From Primulina eburnea (Eukaryota; Streptophyta; Magnoliopsida; Lamiales; Gesneriaceae), in assembly GCF_022965805.1 (NCBI RefSeq), contig NW_027331260.1, forward strand, positions 496,001 through 560,000: a stretch of 64,000 nucleotides of DNA, given 5' to 3'. The translations under genes and the position numbers were made by a program. Below are positions 1 to 11,660 of this stretch, piece by piece (positions within the stretch are counted from its first letter, which is position 1; each line of letters begins with the position of its first letter). The notes beneath the pieces are model-generated. The model was not told where the DNA came from and did not search any database. It saw only the letters and a program-made list of their open reading frames with translations.

Positions 1-1152
1 AAGGATATTGCCATGTTTATTTCTCAGTGCCTAACTTGTCAGCAGGTGAAAATCGAGCACCAGAGACATGCTGGGACATTGCTATCATTGCCGATTCCTC
101 AATGGAAATGTGATCATATTACGATGGACTTCGTGACTGGTCTTCCCAGAACGTAGAAAGGTTTTAACTCTATTTGGGTTATTATTGATCGGTTGAACAA
201 GTCAGCGCATTTTCTTCCAGTCAAGACGACGTATTCCATGAACCAGTATGCCAAAGAGTACATAGCAGAGATTGTTAGACTTCATGGTGTTCCAGTGTCG
301 ATCGTGTCTGATCGTGACCCTAGATTTACTTCAGAGTTTTGGAAGAGTTTGCACAGAGCTATGGGTACACGGTTAGCATTCAGTACAGCATATCACCCCC
401 AGAGTGACAGTCAATCAGATGGAGTTATTCAGATTTTAGAGGATATGCTCAGAGCTTGTACTATTGATTATCCTTGTAGCTGGGATTCCAAATTGCCTCT
501 TGTTGAGTTCACGTACAATAATAGCTACCAAGCGACGATTGGCATGGCACCGTATGAAGCACTTTATGGACAAAAGTGTAGATCTCCCTTGTATTGGGAC
601 GAGATTGGTGAGAGGAAGATGTTTGGTCCCGAGTTGGTCCAACAGACAGCTGATGTTGTTGCTGTTATCCAAGAAAGAATGAAGAAAGCACAGTCAAGAT
701 AGAAGAGTTATGCTGATGTGAGACGAAGGCCGTTGCAGTTTGTGGTTGGTGATCACGTGTTCTTGAAGATTGCACCTTTTAAGGGTGTGATGCGGTTTGG
801 CAAGAAGGGAAAGTTGAGTCCGAGATTTATTGGCCCATTTGAGATCTTGGATAGAGTTGGTGATCGAGCTTACAGGTTAGCCCTACCGCCAGATCTTGAT
901 AGAGTTCATAATGTTTTTCATGTCTCCATGCTCAGGAAGTATATTGCAAATCCTTCCCATGTTCTTCGCCACGAGCCATTGGATTTGACGCCGAATTTGA
1001 CGTACCAAGAGGTTCCAGTTCAGATTCTGGATCGCAAATTTAAAGTGTTGAGAAACAGAGAGATTGACATTATTATAGTCTTTTGAAGGAATCATTTGAT
1101 TAAAGAAGCCACGTGGGAACCAGAGGATGACATAAAAAGAGAATTATCCTGA
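1..1152 (+). pseudogene. pol: Pol fragment of A: integrase and chromodomain
   Basis: One frame runs from base 1 to the stop at 1150-1152, interrupted by stops at 154-156, 700-702 and 1084-1086. It shows the C-x2-C end of the zinc-binding domain (28-39), the first core Asp in MDFV (127-129) and the second in SDRDPRF (310-312). The third acidic residue, usually the Glu of DGQSER, is Asp (418-420). The C-terminal GKKGKLSPRFIGPFEI block and the chromodomain end EATWEPEDD follow. An integrase joins element cDNA to host DNA; the chromodomain is thought to guide it to chromatin. With three stops this copy cannot make a full protein. Confidence 0.92.
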
Positions 1153-1193
1153 GTTTTTTGTGCAGTGACGTCAATTTCGAGGGCGAAATTACT

Positions 1194-1208
1194 TTAAGGA
1201 GGGGAGAT
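1194..1208 (+). other. Polypurine tract of A
   Basis: A purine-rich run containing GGAGGGGAGA lies just before the 3' LTR and after the stop of Pol, as expected for the plus-strand primer of reverse transcription. The LTR start is eroded (TTTAATAGCC where relatives have TGTAATGCCC), so the boundary at 1209 is placed by alignment. Confidence 0.75.
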
Positions 1209-1477
1209 TTTAATAGCCAAGCCTGGTGAACGGTACGGTTTAAGATTTCGTATGATTATTGACTATTTGGTTAAGTTTAAGTATAGTTTTGATGTTAAGA
1301 GTTGCGATTTAATTCATGGTAATGCGTATGTTGAGCCAATTGGTATGAGGCCAATTTGGGTGGTTAGATAAGTTATAGAGGTTCAACTTTCTTGTTGAGA
1401 GTTTTGCCGAATTATGAGGAGAAGCAGCGTTGCGATTCGATTTTAGTTGCAAAAGTTTGTTGTTGGCTACAGAGGTG

Positions 1478-1643
1478 ACCGCACCCGCGGTCAGTTAGCC
1501 ACCGCACCCGCGGTGTTTGGGCAGAGACCACACTGCACCCGCGGTCAGTTTTGTAGCGTACCTGCGGTCGACGTTTTCAGATTTTCGGTTGTTGTCCAGT
1601 ACACGCAGCGCACCCGTGGTAAGATTAGCAGCGCACCCGCGGT
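1478..1643 (+). promoter_or_regulatory. Paired palindromic-box array in the LTR of A (6 boxes)
   Basis: Six copies of a 14-bp box related to ACCGCACCCGCGGT (arms ACCGC/GCGGT) start at 1478, 1501, 1532, 1555, 1607 and 1630. Start-to-start distances are 23, 31, 23, 52 and 23 bp, that is three pairs with 23 bp inside each pair. The position near the LTR start suggests U3 promoter DNA. The role is inferred. Confidence 0.75.
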
Positions 1644-2025
1644 AGTGAACAGTAGAGTCGTATTTTACGATTTTAAGTGATTACATGCAAGAGTTGGCTT
1701 CATTTTCCTTATTTCTTCTCCTACTTCTCGGTTTGCAGCTCAAGGGGAAAGCTAGGGTTCCATTTCCTTTCATTTCCTTCCTTTGATTCTAGCTTCTTGT
1801 TGGATATTTGAAGGGTGAACAAGATAGTTTTGGGTTCAAGGAGCTAAGGTAAGCTTGTGGTATAGTTCATTCTTGGTTTTTAGTGTTGGGAGAAATTATG
1901 GATTATTGAGTGTGTTGGTTTATAGGTTTTGTGGTATGGGTTTGTGATTATTGAGATGTTGATGGTTCATTATATGGTTTATTGTTGTAGGAAGTGTACC
2001 AAGATAATAGAATCAAGTGATCCAA

Positions 2026-3262
2026 CACTACAAGGAAAATGATTTTCCGCAGCACGTTATAAACAGCGTGCATTAAAAGCACGCTGCGTATAGTGCTTTT
2101 AACGGCGTGCATCAATATGTGCGCTGTTAATATTGTTGAACTTGACAGAAATAACGGCGTGCATGAAAAGCACGCTGCGGAAAGTAATATCTGCAGCGTG
2201 CATTTATGTGTGCTGTAAATATTATATACTTTCCGCAGCGTGCTTTTAATGCGCGCCGTTAATAACATATACATTAACGGCGTGCATTAAAAGCATGCTG
2301 CGGAAAGTAATATTATATACTATCCGCAGCGTGCCATAATGCGCGCTGTTAATACCCTATGCATTCACGGCTTGCATTGATAGCACGCTGTGGAAAATGT
2401 TACGAAATTTTAAATTAGAGACGGGTTTAGAGAAACCGTTTTTAATTTAATTATTGCAATGGTTTCCAAAAACCGTCGCTATTTAAAACGTCGCCATTTT
2501 AAATCGGCGACGGTATAATAAAACACCGTCGTTTTTAGCGACAGGTTTTAGTAAACAGTCGCTAATTGCCGTAAATCTGCGACAATTATATTAAAACCGT
2601 CGCTACTAGCGATGGTTTGTTGGGAAACCGTCGGTAATAGTCAAAAATTGTCTATAAATATCCGATTTCCGTTCCACTTTACTACACACTATTTTATACA
2701 CTTAAAATTTTTCTTTCTTATACGATTTTAATTTCGATTTAGGTACATTTTTTTGTTTCAATTTTTGGTTAATTTTTTAAGTGCTTTAATTAAGATCATG
2801 AGTTTATTTATCATAGGTGTATTGTAATTTTTTAAAAAATTTACTAAATTATAAAAGTAATTTTTTTTTATTGTTACGCAGATTTTAGCGACGGTTTATA
2901 AACCCGTCGCTAAATTTAAATACCGTCGCTAAACTTAAACACTGTCGCTAATATTTAGCGACAGAATAGTCATAAACCGTTGCTAATATTTAGATGTTTT
3001 TTTAACATTAACGACGTACATTGCACGCTGCAGATAGTGTATTAACGACGTACATATGCATGCTGCCAATAGTTTAACTATCAACAGCATACTCTGCACG
3101 CCGTTATTAAACTAAACCGCAGCGTAAATCGCACGCCGCCAATAGTGTCAAACTTCAGACGACTTTCAACTTTGAAGCGTGCGTCGCAGCGTGCAATGCA
3201 CGCTGCGGATACCTTTCCGCGGCGCATATTGCACGCCGCGTAAACCCACTTTTCTTGTAGTG
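2026..3262. mobile_element. Non-autonomous CACTA (En/Spm-like) DNA transposon
   Basis: The termini are CACTACAAGGAAAA at the left and the inverted CACTACAAGAAAA at the right, flanked by a 3-bp CAA duplication (2023-2025 and 3263-3265). It is 1,237 bp long with no transposase frame. Outer zones (about 2040-2400 and 3005-3245) carry many direct and inverted copies of GCAGCGTGC and relatives, which fit subterminal transposase-binding repeats. Inner zones (about 2410-2650 and 2880-2990) carry a different motif, GCGACGGTTT. It sits in the LTR of A, so it is younger than A. It would need a transposase from elsewhere. Confidence 0.93.
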
Positions 3263-4053
3263 CAAGTGTAATAAGTGGAATTCATTTCCTTGTGCTCACA
3301 TGATAATATATGTATTGTGTTTCAATGGTTTTAACATGTTATTCCCTTCCATTTCATTCATGCTATGTATTAATACAATTTGTTGTATATTAGAGGCATT
3401 TTATGTCTCAATTATGTCAAAGGGAATACAAAAGAAAACAGTATGCAAGGTGTTTGGTTTAATGCCTAAAAGAGAGTTCAAATGATTTATTGGATTGATA
3501 GATACATAGTCAGAGATTGCATGCAATTAGTTGATCAACGACCATAGGTTTATATCCCAACAGGGTATCGATTTATATCGATGGGATATAGGTACAGAGA
3601 CAGAGATGCTATTTAGATATCAATCCATCAGAGAAAATAGAAATACCATCTTTATCATTATTCATGCTATGATATTTATGTTTCAGAGTTGATGGTATTC
3701 AATGTTTTCAAAGTCATGTTTTTCAGAGTATGCTATGTATTCATTGATATTTAAGAGTTCCACTTGCAGATTTTTATACTCAATTCAGTTATTTCATGTG
3801 ATGCAGATAAGAGCGACGAGCCTGGACGTTGATTGGAGCCGGAGTCATATGCATAAGAGAAGGAAGGAAGAAGGCTATTTTGCTAGCATTTTGGACATGA
3901 TCACAAAAATGATATTTTGTATTTTGTTGTATCATTTTATTGATCATGTATATACTTTTGATTATATATTGAAATGTATTTTAAATCCTTCTTTCTTTTA
4001 AGAATATTTTAAATTCCGCTGTTATTTTATTAAAATTGGTCAAGGGCGTTACA

Positions 4054-4921
4054 AAATGTCCATGTTGTTTGCAAATACGGCAACTACCAATCACTCCCTG
4101 GCATTGCTCGGTCGGATCCCTCCGCAAGTTCTGCAATAAGCCCCGGTATAACTCTGGCTCTGTCGGGAACCAGTGAAGTTAGAAGAACTGCTGCCAGAAT
4201 TCTTAAACTGTCTTCCTCTGGCTTTCAAATTGTCTTTCTTCCTACCACTGGTTCTGCCACTCTGAAATCTGGATGGGGGTTGCTGTGGTCTCGGTGCTGG
4301 ACGAACATACAAATCTCCCTTCTGTCTCATCAGACCCGCTTCAGCTCCTTTGGCTCTGTTCAGGGCATCAGCAAAATTATTCGGTCGCCCGGTGTTCACC
4401 AATGTAAAAATCTCGGGATTCAACCCATTGATAAACTGATCAGCAACAACTTCGTCATTCTCGGCAACATGTGGAGCAAATCGTAGCAAGGTAGAGAACT
4501 TGGCCACATACTCTTCAATGTTCAGCTGACCCTGTCTCAAATTTGCAAACTCTGCACCCTTGTCCATTCATTACGACACTGGGAAAAATCTTTGATAAAA
4601 TTCAGTCTTAAAGATGTTCCAGGTAATATTCGTACCTTGATGCTCCAACTCTCTCTTGGTTGTGAGCCACCAATTCTTCGCAACATGATGCAACTAGTGC
4701 CCAATCAATAAGACTCTGCAGTCATCTGTGTAATCCAAGGAATCAAACAGCATCTCAATTTCATCTAACCAACTCTCACAGTCAACAGAAGTCTCTGTTC
4801 CTTTCAGATTTGGCGGTTTGAACGACTGAAATCTCTTCAGTAGCATTTCCATCGGTGTTGCTGTCACATCCATCGGATTAGCTGAGGTACTGCCTTGTTC
4901 TGGGATTCGTCAAGGAGGCAT
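4054..4921 (-). pseudogene. gag: Gag of B, cut by insertion of A
   Basis: Reading leftwards from the start codon at 4921-4919, a chromovirus Gag follows: PEQGSTSANPMDVTATP, then WWLTTKRELEH, then RQGQLNIEEYVAKFSTLL. It ends in the first half of the zinc knuckle (CRTCGG, then EQCQGV), where A is inserted. Gag forms the virus-like particle in the cytoplasm. In-frame stops lie near 4690 (before LHHVAKNWW) and near 4570 (before MDKGAEF), so it is not functional. It closely resembles the F Gag at 50031-50675. Confidence 0.88.
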
Positions 4922-5191
4922 ATCTGATTATCAGAAGGGTTAGCAATCAAATCTGACAAATCTGTCTCAGTCCCTTCTGATCATCTTACCTCTGATCAAG
5001 AATCGGTTCTGATTCATTCTCCATAATACACGTTATCAATTCAAATCAGATAATCAGGTAAACATGTATTTCAAAGCAGTAAAACATGCTAGCAATCAAA
5101 AGCAAAGAAATAAAACTCATTCTACCCCGCTCACTAGCTTCTATCTTAGTCTAAGGAACCTACAGTTCTGGAACCTACTACTCTGATACCA
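4922..5191 (-). other. 5' leader and primer-binding site of B
   Basis: The plus strand CTCTGATACCA at 5181-5191 is the complement of TGGTATCAGAG, which pairs with the 3' end of initiator tRNA-Met. It lies 5 bp from the LTR edge at 5197. The 260 bp between this site and the Gag start are an untranslated leader with no frame I can support. Confidence 0.85.
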
Positions 5192-5196
5192 CCTGC

Positions 5197-6607
5197 TGTG
5201 GGGACCATGACGCTAATTCATCTCTTAATCGTTCTTGGGAATAATTGGATCAATTCAATACACTGGGTCTAATTTTTTTTTTAAAATACAAGTGCGGAAA
5301 CATAATGGAATCAATCTGATATAAACATCCACATAAAAGTACAAGTCTTGTACAATTACATTAAAATCAAACTAGGGTTCAACTACTATATATCAAGTGC
5401 TGAATCCTAGTCTACTTCTGAGCCCGGATCTCCACGACACTAACTGTAATCTCTCATCCTCTTCTTGACCCTATTCAAACACAACAATAGCCGGGTAACT
5501 CCGGTGAGAAATACATTCCCAGTATAAACAATGTGTACATGCAATCATATAACAGATATAAAAGCATGAAAAAAATATCAATAACATGTATCAAAATCTG
5601 AAAGACATGAATCAATATAAAACTGTAAATCAACTAGTGACTCATCATCTCAGACTCGACTCATTTCTAATCTAGGGATCCCGGTTCCTGGACATTGGCA
5701 CAATATACTGAATCTCCTCAATATAAGCTGATCTGCTCCTACGCAATATCAATATAAACCAAACATCCAGTGTCTTGGCATATCCGCCAAAGACGAGGCA
5801 TCTCCACCGATGACTCAATACATGCTTTGCTATAACTCAATAGAGTAAGCATATCAATCTCATGAATTGCTAACATCAATGCAATAAAATAAAGTATGTG
5901 GTTTTTGGGAAATATAAGTCCAATCTAACTCGAGTCGATCTCCCGGTTAGCATTGAATTATACCTTTCTTTTCTCAATCTGACGAAGTCGAAGTCTCGAA
6001 TTCGAAGTCTGTCAATACTCAATCTTGCAATGACAAAACTTAGTAAAAATGACGTCCGTGTGAAGACGCTAACACGAGGATCATAGAAGTATATTCAGAT
6101 CAAAATTCTGACGAGCGAATCTTGCAATAAAATTCAATTCCTCTTATCTGAAGCAATTTCCTCCAGAGCTTCTCATCCCTTTTCTTCCTGAATTTGCTGA
6201 AGTAATTGCAACATTTATATAAATATACGTTGCATGAAAAAACAAGTGGCTAACTCTATGTTGCACGTATCGCGCATATGCGCGACCCTCCTCGGCGCAT
6301 ATGCGCGAGACATTCTGTCTCGACGTATGTCTTCTCGGCAGCTCGCGCATATGCGCGCACCATCGCCCCGCGCATATGCGCGAGACCTAATGTCACGGCT
6401 GCACATATTTGCGCATATGCGTGCACTTCCTTCGCGCATATGCGCGAGGTTCTCTACCTATCTCGCGCATATGCACAAGTGGTTCTGTCTTCGCACATCA
6501 AATATCACATGCCAACTCAAATCAAGTCTCGGAGGGGTCCTTAATAATCATATCAATTCAAAATCAATAATCGCAGATTAACATGATATAAAATCTCGGT
6601 CATTACA
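5197..6607 (-). repeat. LTR shared by B (as 5' LTR) and F (as 3' LTR)
   Basis: On the plus strand it runs TGTGGGGACC to GGTCATTACA. The primer-binding site and Gag of B lie on its left, and a polypurine tract and Pol end lie on its right. The one LTR therefore closes two internal domains on the same strand. It is 1,411 bp, shorter than its sister at 50952-61246 mainly because about 330 bp are missing near 6030. It carries a box array (6272-6476), a TATA-like TATATAAATATA (6216-6227, minus-strand promoter) and a hairpin near 5491-5504. Confidence 0.9.
6272..6476 (-). promoter_or_regulatory. GCGCATATGCGC box array in the B/F LTR (7 boxes)
   Basis: Palindromic 12-mers start at 6272, 6295, 6345, 6370, 6411, 6434 and 6465, with spacings of 23, 50, 25, 41, 23 and 31 bp. 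The eighth box present in related LTRs is deleted here. The longer form TCGCGCATATGCGCGA is a perfect 16-bp palindrome. The TATA-like sequence lies about 45 bp past the first box on the minus-strand promoter. Confidence 0.85.
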
Positions 6608-6620
6608 TTTCTCCCCCTTT
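6608..6620 (-). other. Polypurine tract of F
   Basis: The plus strand TTTCTCCCCCTTT abuts the LTR edge at 6607, so the element strand reads a purine run directly before the LTR. It marks F as the element whose 3' end is here. Confidence 0.8.
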
Positions 6621-6729
6621 AAGATACGATTTCGTCCCCGAAATCATAGAAAATCAAATCATATCAAATAAGAAGGTATAACAGAAACTGAATAGAAAAC
6701 TCACATCAATAAAACAACTCTCGAAATCT

Positions 6730-7562
6730 CTACCTCATATCTGATTCAGTTTCCCAGGTAGCTTCTTCAATGCCATGACGACTCCACTGAACTTTCACAA
6801 GCGGATTAGTCTTCGTTCTGAGTAGCTTTTCTTTACGATCGAGAATCTGGATCGGCTTCTCGAAGTAACTCAGTGTCTCATCAAGTTTGGCCTCACCTGG
6901 CTGAATAATATGAGATGCATCAGGAATATATTTCCGCAATAAAGATACATGAAAGACATCATGTATTCCAGATAGAAAAGGCGGTAATGCGAGTTGATAG
7001 GCACGATCTCCTATCTTCTCGAGAATCTCGTACGACCCAATATAACGTGGAGATAACTTCCCTTTCTTGCCAAATCTGACAACTCCTCTGAAACGTGAAA
7101 TCTTCAAGAATACTCTGTCTCCTGCCTCAAATACCAACGGTCTACGTCGAACATTGACATATTTGGCCTGTATGTCTTGAGCTGTCTTCATTCTCTTCTG
7201 AATCAGCTTCACTTTCTCAGTCACCTCTCGAAGCATATCAGGTCCAATCTCAGGTACCTCCGAAATATCATCCCAATACAGAGGAGATCTACACTTCTTG
7301 CCGTACAATGCTTCAAACCGTGCCATCTCAATACTCGTCTGATAGCTGTTGTACGAAAACTCACAAAGCGGCAAAGATTCTTGCCAACTAGTGCCAAAAT
7401 CTAGCACTACAGCTCTAAGCATATCCTCCAGTGTCTGGATAGTCCTCTCTGACTGTCCGTCGATCTGTGGATGATATGCGGTACTCAGATGTAATTCGTA
7501 CCTAGAGCCTGCTGTAAACTGTGCCAAAAGTGTGCAGTAAACCGAGGATCACAGTTTGATAC
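6730..7562 (-). pseudogene. pol: Pol of F: integrase core end and chromodomain
   Basis: The frame shows [18 protein letters not shown] (third acidic residue intact), GKKGKLSPRYIGSYEI and the chromodomain end GIEEATWETESD. A one-base deletion near 7500 shifts the frame before LHLSTAYHP, and one Asn codon is missing in FSYNSYQ. In the shifted part the second core Asp is Asn (SNCDP, near 7550), as in element K. The coding region stops at 7562 where LTR G is inserted. The upstream part of F Pol is absent from the window. Confidence 0.88.
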
Positions 7563-8911
7563 TGTGGGGACCCGGACGCTAATCATACTCTTAATCATCA
7601 TTGAGACAATTTAATAAATTCTAATAAATGGGACCTAATTTTTTTTAAAAAATACAGTATTAAATGCTGAACGTAATAGTATTCAATCTAATGTACATAT
7701 TAGTATAAAAGTACAAGTCTTGTACAACAAACATCAAATTCAAACTAAGGTTCTACAAATAAATGTCAAATGCTGAATCCTATCTACAGCAACGTCAAAG
7801 TCCGTGGTCTCCACTCTAATCACGATCTCTCATCATCTCCTCGACCCTGATCATGTCCCACCTGTTGCCATGTACACATACAAACACGACAACAGCCGGA
7901 TAACTCCGGTGAGAAATAAATCCCAGTATAAATCAACGAACATGCAATCATATAATCCATATAAGCATGAAACAAATATCAATAATATGTATGAAAATCT
8001 GAAAACATAATCAATATAAAACTTTCAATCAGACTCGTGACTCCACGTCTCAGACTAGACTAAATCCTAGTCTAGGGATCCTGATTTACAGACGTTGGTA
8101 TTCTATATCAAATATCATTAATAGAAGAAACTCCAATTCTATCCACTTCGATATAACCAAACATCCGGTGTCATACCTATCCGTCACAGAATTTAGTACT
8201 TTCGCTAATTCACTATCTTGTGACAATGTACAATGTGCCAGTGACGATTCCATCACCATCGGCACTTATGTCACAAGATTACTCGTCTAATACTAATCTA
8301 ATAAATGCTTTATATAAATCAATTAGACAAGCATATTAATTCAAATCAATGCACACAGTAATAATAAATATGTGATTTAGGGAAACTCAAGTATATCATA
8401 CTCGAGTCGTTCTCCCGATACCACATTGATTTATACCTTTCTTTATTTTAGTTCTGATGACGTTCCCATCTGGAATTCAAAGTCTGTCAACACTCAATCT
8501 GGCAATGACAATATCAATAATACCATATCAATATACTGCTCAAATCAATACCGAATCTGGTCAATCTGGATTTAACTCGAAACCAACGGCATAACAGAAC
8601 AATCCCGATATCCCAGTCAATACAACATCAACAGATGATAATTGCAATCCATAACTGATATCCAAGTCGGATTTTCCTCAAATCGAATTAAATTCTACGA
8701 AGGAATTTAACACTTCCTCTGCAATTCCCTTCCGTTTCCTGGCTGAAGAATGAAATAATACATATATATTGCATGTCCAAGGATAGGTGGTCCTCCCTTG
8801 AAGCAACACGTCTCGCGCATATGCGCGACCTTCATCGGTGCATATGAGCGAGACAATATGTCTCGGCGCGTTACTAGCACGGCAGCTCGTGCATATGCGC
8901 GCCCACATTCG
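7563..8911 (-). repeat. LTR G, 3' LTR truncated inside its box array
   Basis: It starts TGTGGGGACCCGG inside the F integrase. It follows the D-type LTR (CCGGATAACTCCGG hairpin at 7895-7908, TATA-like ATACATATATATTGC near 8758) and breaks off after two or three GCGCATATGCGC boxes (about 8815-8902). The LTR end and the polypurine tract are missing, and Pol sequence follows directly at about 8912. Confidence 0.87.
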
Positions 8912-10050
8912 GGGAATCTCTGTCTCATGTCTGACGCAGTCTCCCAGGTAGCCTCTTCGACGCCATGACGACTCCACTGAACTTTCACAGGTAGCCTTTT
9001 CCTTTCGATCGAGAATCTGAATCGGATTTTCAAAATAGATTAATGTCTCATCAAGCTCGGCCTCGTCTGATTGGATGACATGTGAAGCATCAAGCATGTA
9101 CTTTCGCAACAACGATACATGAAAAACATGATGTATCCTAGATAAAGAAGGCGGTAGTGCCAGTCGATATGCACGATCTCCTATCTTCTCGAGAATCTCG
9201 TACGTCCCAATAAATCGTGGAGACAACTTCCCTTTCTTGCCAAATCTAACAACTCCTCGGAAAGGTGAAATCTTCAAAAATACTCGGTCTTCTGCCTCAA
9301 ATACCAACGGTCGTCGTCTGATGTTGGAATATTTGGCCTGTCTATCTTGAGCTGCCTTCATTTTTTTCTGTATCAGCTTTACTTTTTCTGTCATATCTCT
9401 GATCATCTCAGCTCCAATCTCAGGAACCTCAGAGATATCATCCCAATACAGAGGAGATCTGCATTTCTTACCATAAAATGCCTCGAAAGGAGCCATCTCA
9501 ATGCTTGTCTGATAGCTGTTGTTGTACGAGAATTCACAAAGTGTCAAAGCATCCTTCCAATTAGTGCTAAAATCAAGCACTACAGCTCTCATCATATCTT
9601 CCAATGTCTGGATAGTCCGCTCTGACCGTCCGTCAGTCTGTGGATGATATGCGGTAATCAGATGTAACTTCGTACCTAGAGCCTGTTGCAAACTCTGTCA
9701 GAAGTGCGAAGTAAACCAAGGATCATGGTCTGAAACAATCGACTTCGGCACTCCGTGCAATCTAACCACTTCTCTGACATAAATATCGGCCATCTGGTCA
9801 TGTCTGTACATCATCTTGTATGGAATAAAACATGCGGATTTGTTCAATATGTCAATCACAACCCAAATCGCATCACAACCTCTGGAGGAACGCGGTAATT
9901 GCATCACAAATCCATGGAAATGTGGTCCCATTTCCATTCAGGAATAGATAAACTGTGAAGTAGACCTCCTAGTTTCTTTCTCTCAGCTTTCACATGTTTG
10001 CAATTTCAGACATTTGGATACAAATGTAGCAATATCAGCTTTCATCTGCT
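8912..10050 (-). pseudogene. pol: Pol of C: integrase and chromodomain
   Basis: From right to left: MDL with the first core Asp near 9920, then a one-base frameshift, then VIDILNKSACF and SDHDPWFTSHF (second Asp kept, near 9715), then LHLITAYHPQTDGRSERTIQT and the GKKGKLSPRF block. The chromodomain ends EEATWETASD. A stop and frame changes split it near 9695. Its last codons run straight into truncated LTR G, which puts the AYARA-type peptides of the LTR in frame. That fusion is a deletion scar, not a designed protein. Confidence 0.88.
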
Positions 10051-11660
10051 CCTACCAATATTGTGTCTTCAAATCATTGTACATCTTCCTGCCACCAGGG
10101 TGAATGCTAAAACGACTGCTGTGCACTTTTTTCAGTATCCACTGTCTCAAATCTGAAACATTCGGCACAACAATACGGTTATTCACATACAAAACACTGT
10201 CATGAACCTGATATTCTGATTGATGTCCATCTCTAACCATAGCAATCGAATTCTGTATATTCTGATCAAATTTCTGTGCTTCTTTGATTCTACATATCAG
10301 TTCTGGTTTGACCCGAATATCACATAATCTCAGAGGCTGATAATCTGTTTCAAAGGCTAACCCAGAAAAACTGCAATTTTCTATGAAATTCGAAACACCA
10401 TTCGTTGATAAGGATAAAGAACATAGCTTTCGAATCAGTGCATCAGCTGCTGCATTGGACTTTCCAGGATAATATTTGATTTCACAATCGAAATCCTTCA
10501 ATAAATCAAGCTATCTTCGCTTCCTCATATTCAACTCGGACTGTGAAGATAGATACTTCAGGATCTTGTGATCAGAATAAATTTCAAAATTCTCACCGTA
10601 AAGGTAATGTCGCCATATCTTCAATGCAAAGATGATGGCTGCCAATTCAAGATCATGAATTGGGTAGCGAGTCTCATGTGGCTTCAGCTGTCTCGAGGCA
10701 TAAGCAATAACATGTCATCGCTGCATCAGAACACAACCCAATCCTCGGTGAGATGCATCACAATAAACTACAAAATCACCAGTACCTGATGGAATAGTCA
10801 GTATCGGTGCACTGGTCAATATTTTCTTCAATTCAAGAAAGCTGGTCTCACATTCTTCAGACCAAACAAATGGAGCATTCTTCTGAGTCAGTTGAGTAAT
10901 CGGCTTGGCAATACTGGAAAAATATTTAATAAATCGTCGGTCATATCATGCCTAACCCATAAAACTACGAATCTCAGGTACTGATGTCGGTCTTGGCCAA
11001 CTGATCACGGCCTCAACTTTACTGGGATCAACAGAAATACCGTCTCCGGATATAATGTGACCCAAGAATACAACCTGTCTCAACCAAAACTCGTATTTCG
11101 ACAGTTTAGCATATAATTTCTCAGCTCTCAGAATTTTCAATATAGTTCTCAAATGCTCAGTATGCTCAATCATATTCTTCGAATAAATCAATATATCATA
11201 AATGAATATAATTACAAAATCATCGAGATATTTCTTAAAAACACGGTTCATCAGGCCCATAAACACAGCTGGAGCATTTGTCAAACCAAAAGGCATGACA
11301 ATAAACTCATAATGTCCATACTTGGTTCTGAACGCTGTCTTCGAGATAACAGAATCTATGACTCTCAGCTGATTATATCCAGATCTCAGATCGATTTTGG
11401 AATATGCAGAAGAACCCTGCAACTGATCAAATAAATCATCTATATGAGGCAAAAGGTATTTATTCTTTACCATGCCCTTGTTCAGTTGCTGGTAATCAAT
11501 GCAAAGTCTAATTGAACCGTCTTTCTTCCTCACAAACAATACTGGAGCACCCCAAGGAGAAACACTCGGTCTAATGTAACCCTTGGCCAGTAAATCTTCC
11601 AACTGATATTTCAATTAAATCGGTGCCATTCTGTACGGAGCTCTAGAAATCGGAACTATA
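10051..11660 (-). pseudogene. pol: Pol of C: reverse transcriptase and RNase H
   Basis: Reverse transcriptase motifs are clear: [44 protein letters not shown] and [12 protein letters not shown]. The catalytic FIDD motif reads FIYD (about 11191-11214), losing an Asp needed for polymerisation. RNase H and the linker to integrase follow ([16 protein letters not shown] near 10440; HPGGRKMYNDLKTQYW near 10060). Stops lie near 10515, 10950 and 11615. This protein would copy the element RNA into cDNA; this copy cannot. Confidence 0.9.

Larger units (their letters stand above)
1..4053 (+). mobile_element. Ty3/gypsy chromovirus A, 3' part (element cut by window start)
   Basis: The end of a Pol polyprotein, a polypurine tract and a full 3' LTR are seen. 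The rest lies left of the window. The right edge, GGGCGTTACA ending at 4053, abuts the zinc-knuckle coding region of Gag B on the other strand, so A is inserted into B. The expected target-site duplication is AAATG (4054-4058); its partner would be outside the window. The LTR is itself split by a CACTA element. A differs from the B/C/D/F/J/K group in integrase sequence and is closer to element I. Confidence 0.9.
1209..4053 (+). repeat. 3' LTR of A (interrupted by a CACTA element)
   Basis: It runs from the eroded TGTAATGCCC-like start to GGGCGTTACA. Without the 1,237-bp CACTA insert and one copy of its 3-bp duplication the LTR is about 1,605 bp. It holds an array of GC-rich boxes near its start (1478-1643). 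The short open frames at 3300-3485 and 3702-4001 lie in LTR DNA and show no known domain. I see nothing else in 3266-4053. Confidence 0.85.

Noticed and set aside
3300..4001. Small frames of 61 and 99 codons
   Set aside because: Inside the LTR of A, AT-rich, no domain and no sign of a gene.
6144..6581. Open frames with repeated Arg-Ile-Cys-Ala-Arg or Ala-Tyr-Ala-Arg peptides, here and near 15535-15809, 21412-21850, 22844-23214 and 60884-61225
   Set aside because: They appear on both strands and in several frames because GCGCATATGCGC boxes translate that way. They lie in LTR promoter DNA and break with each small indel.
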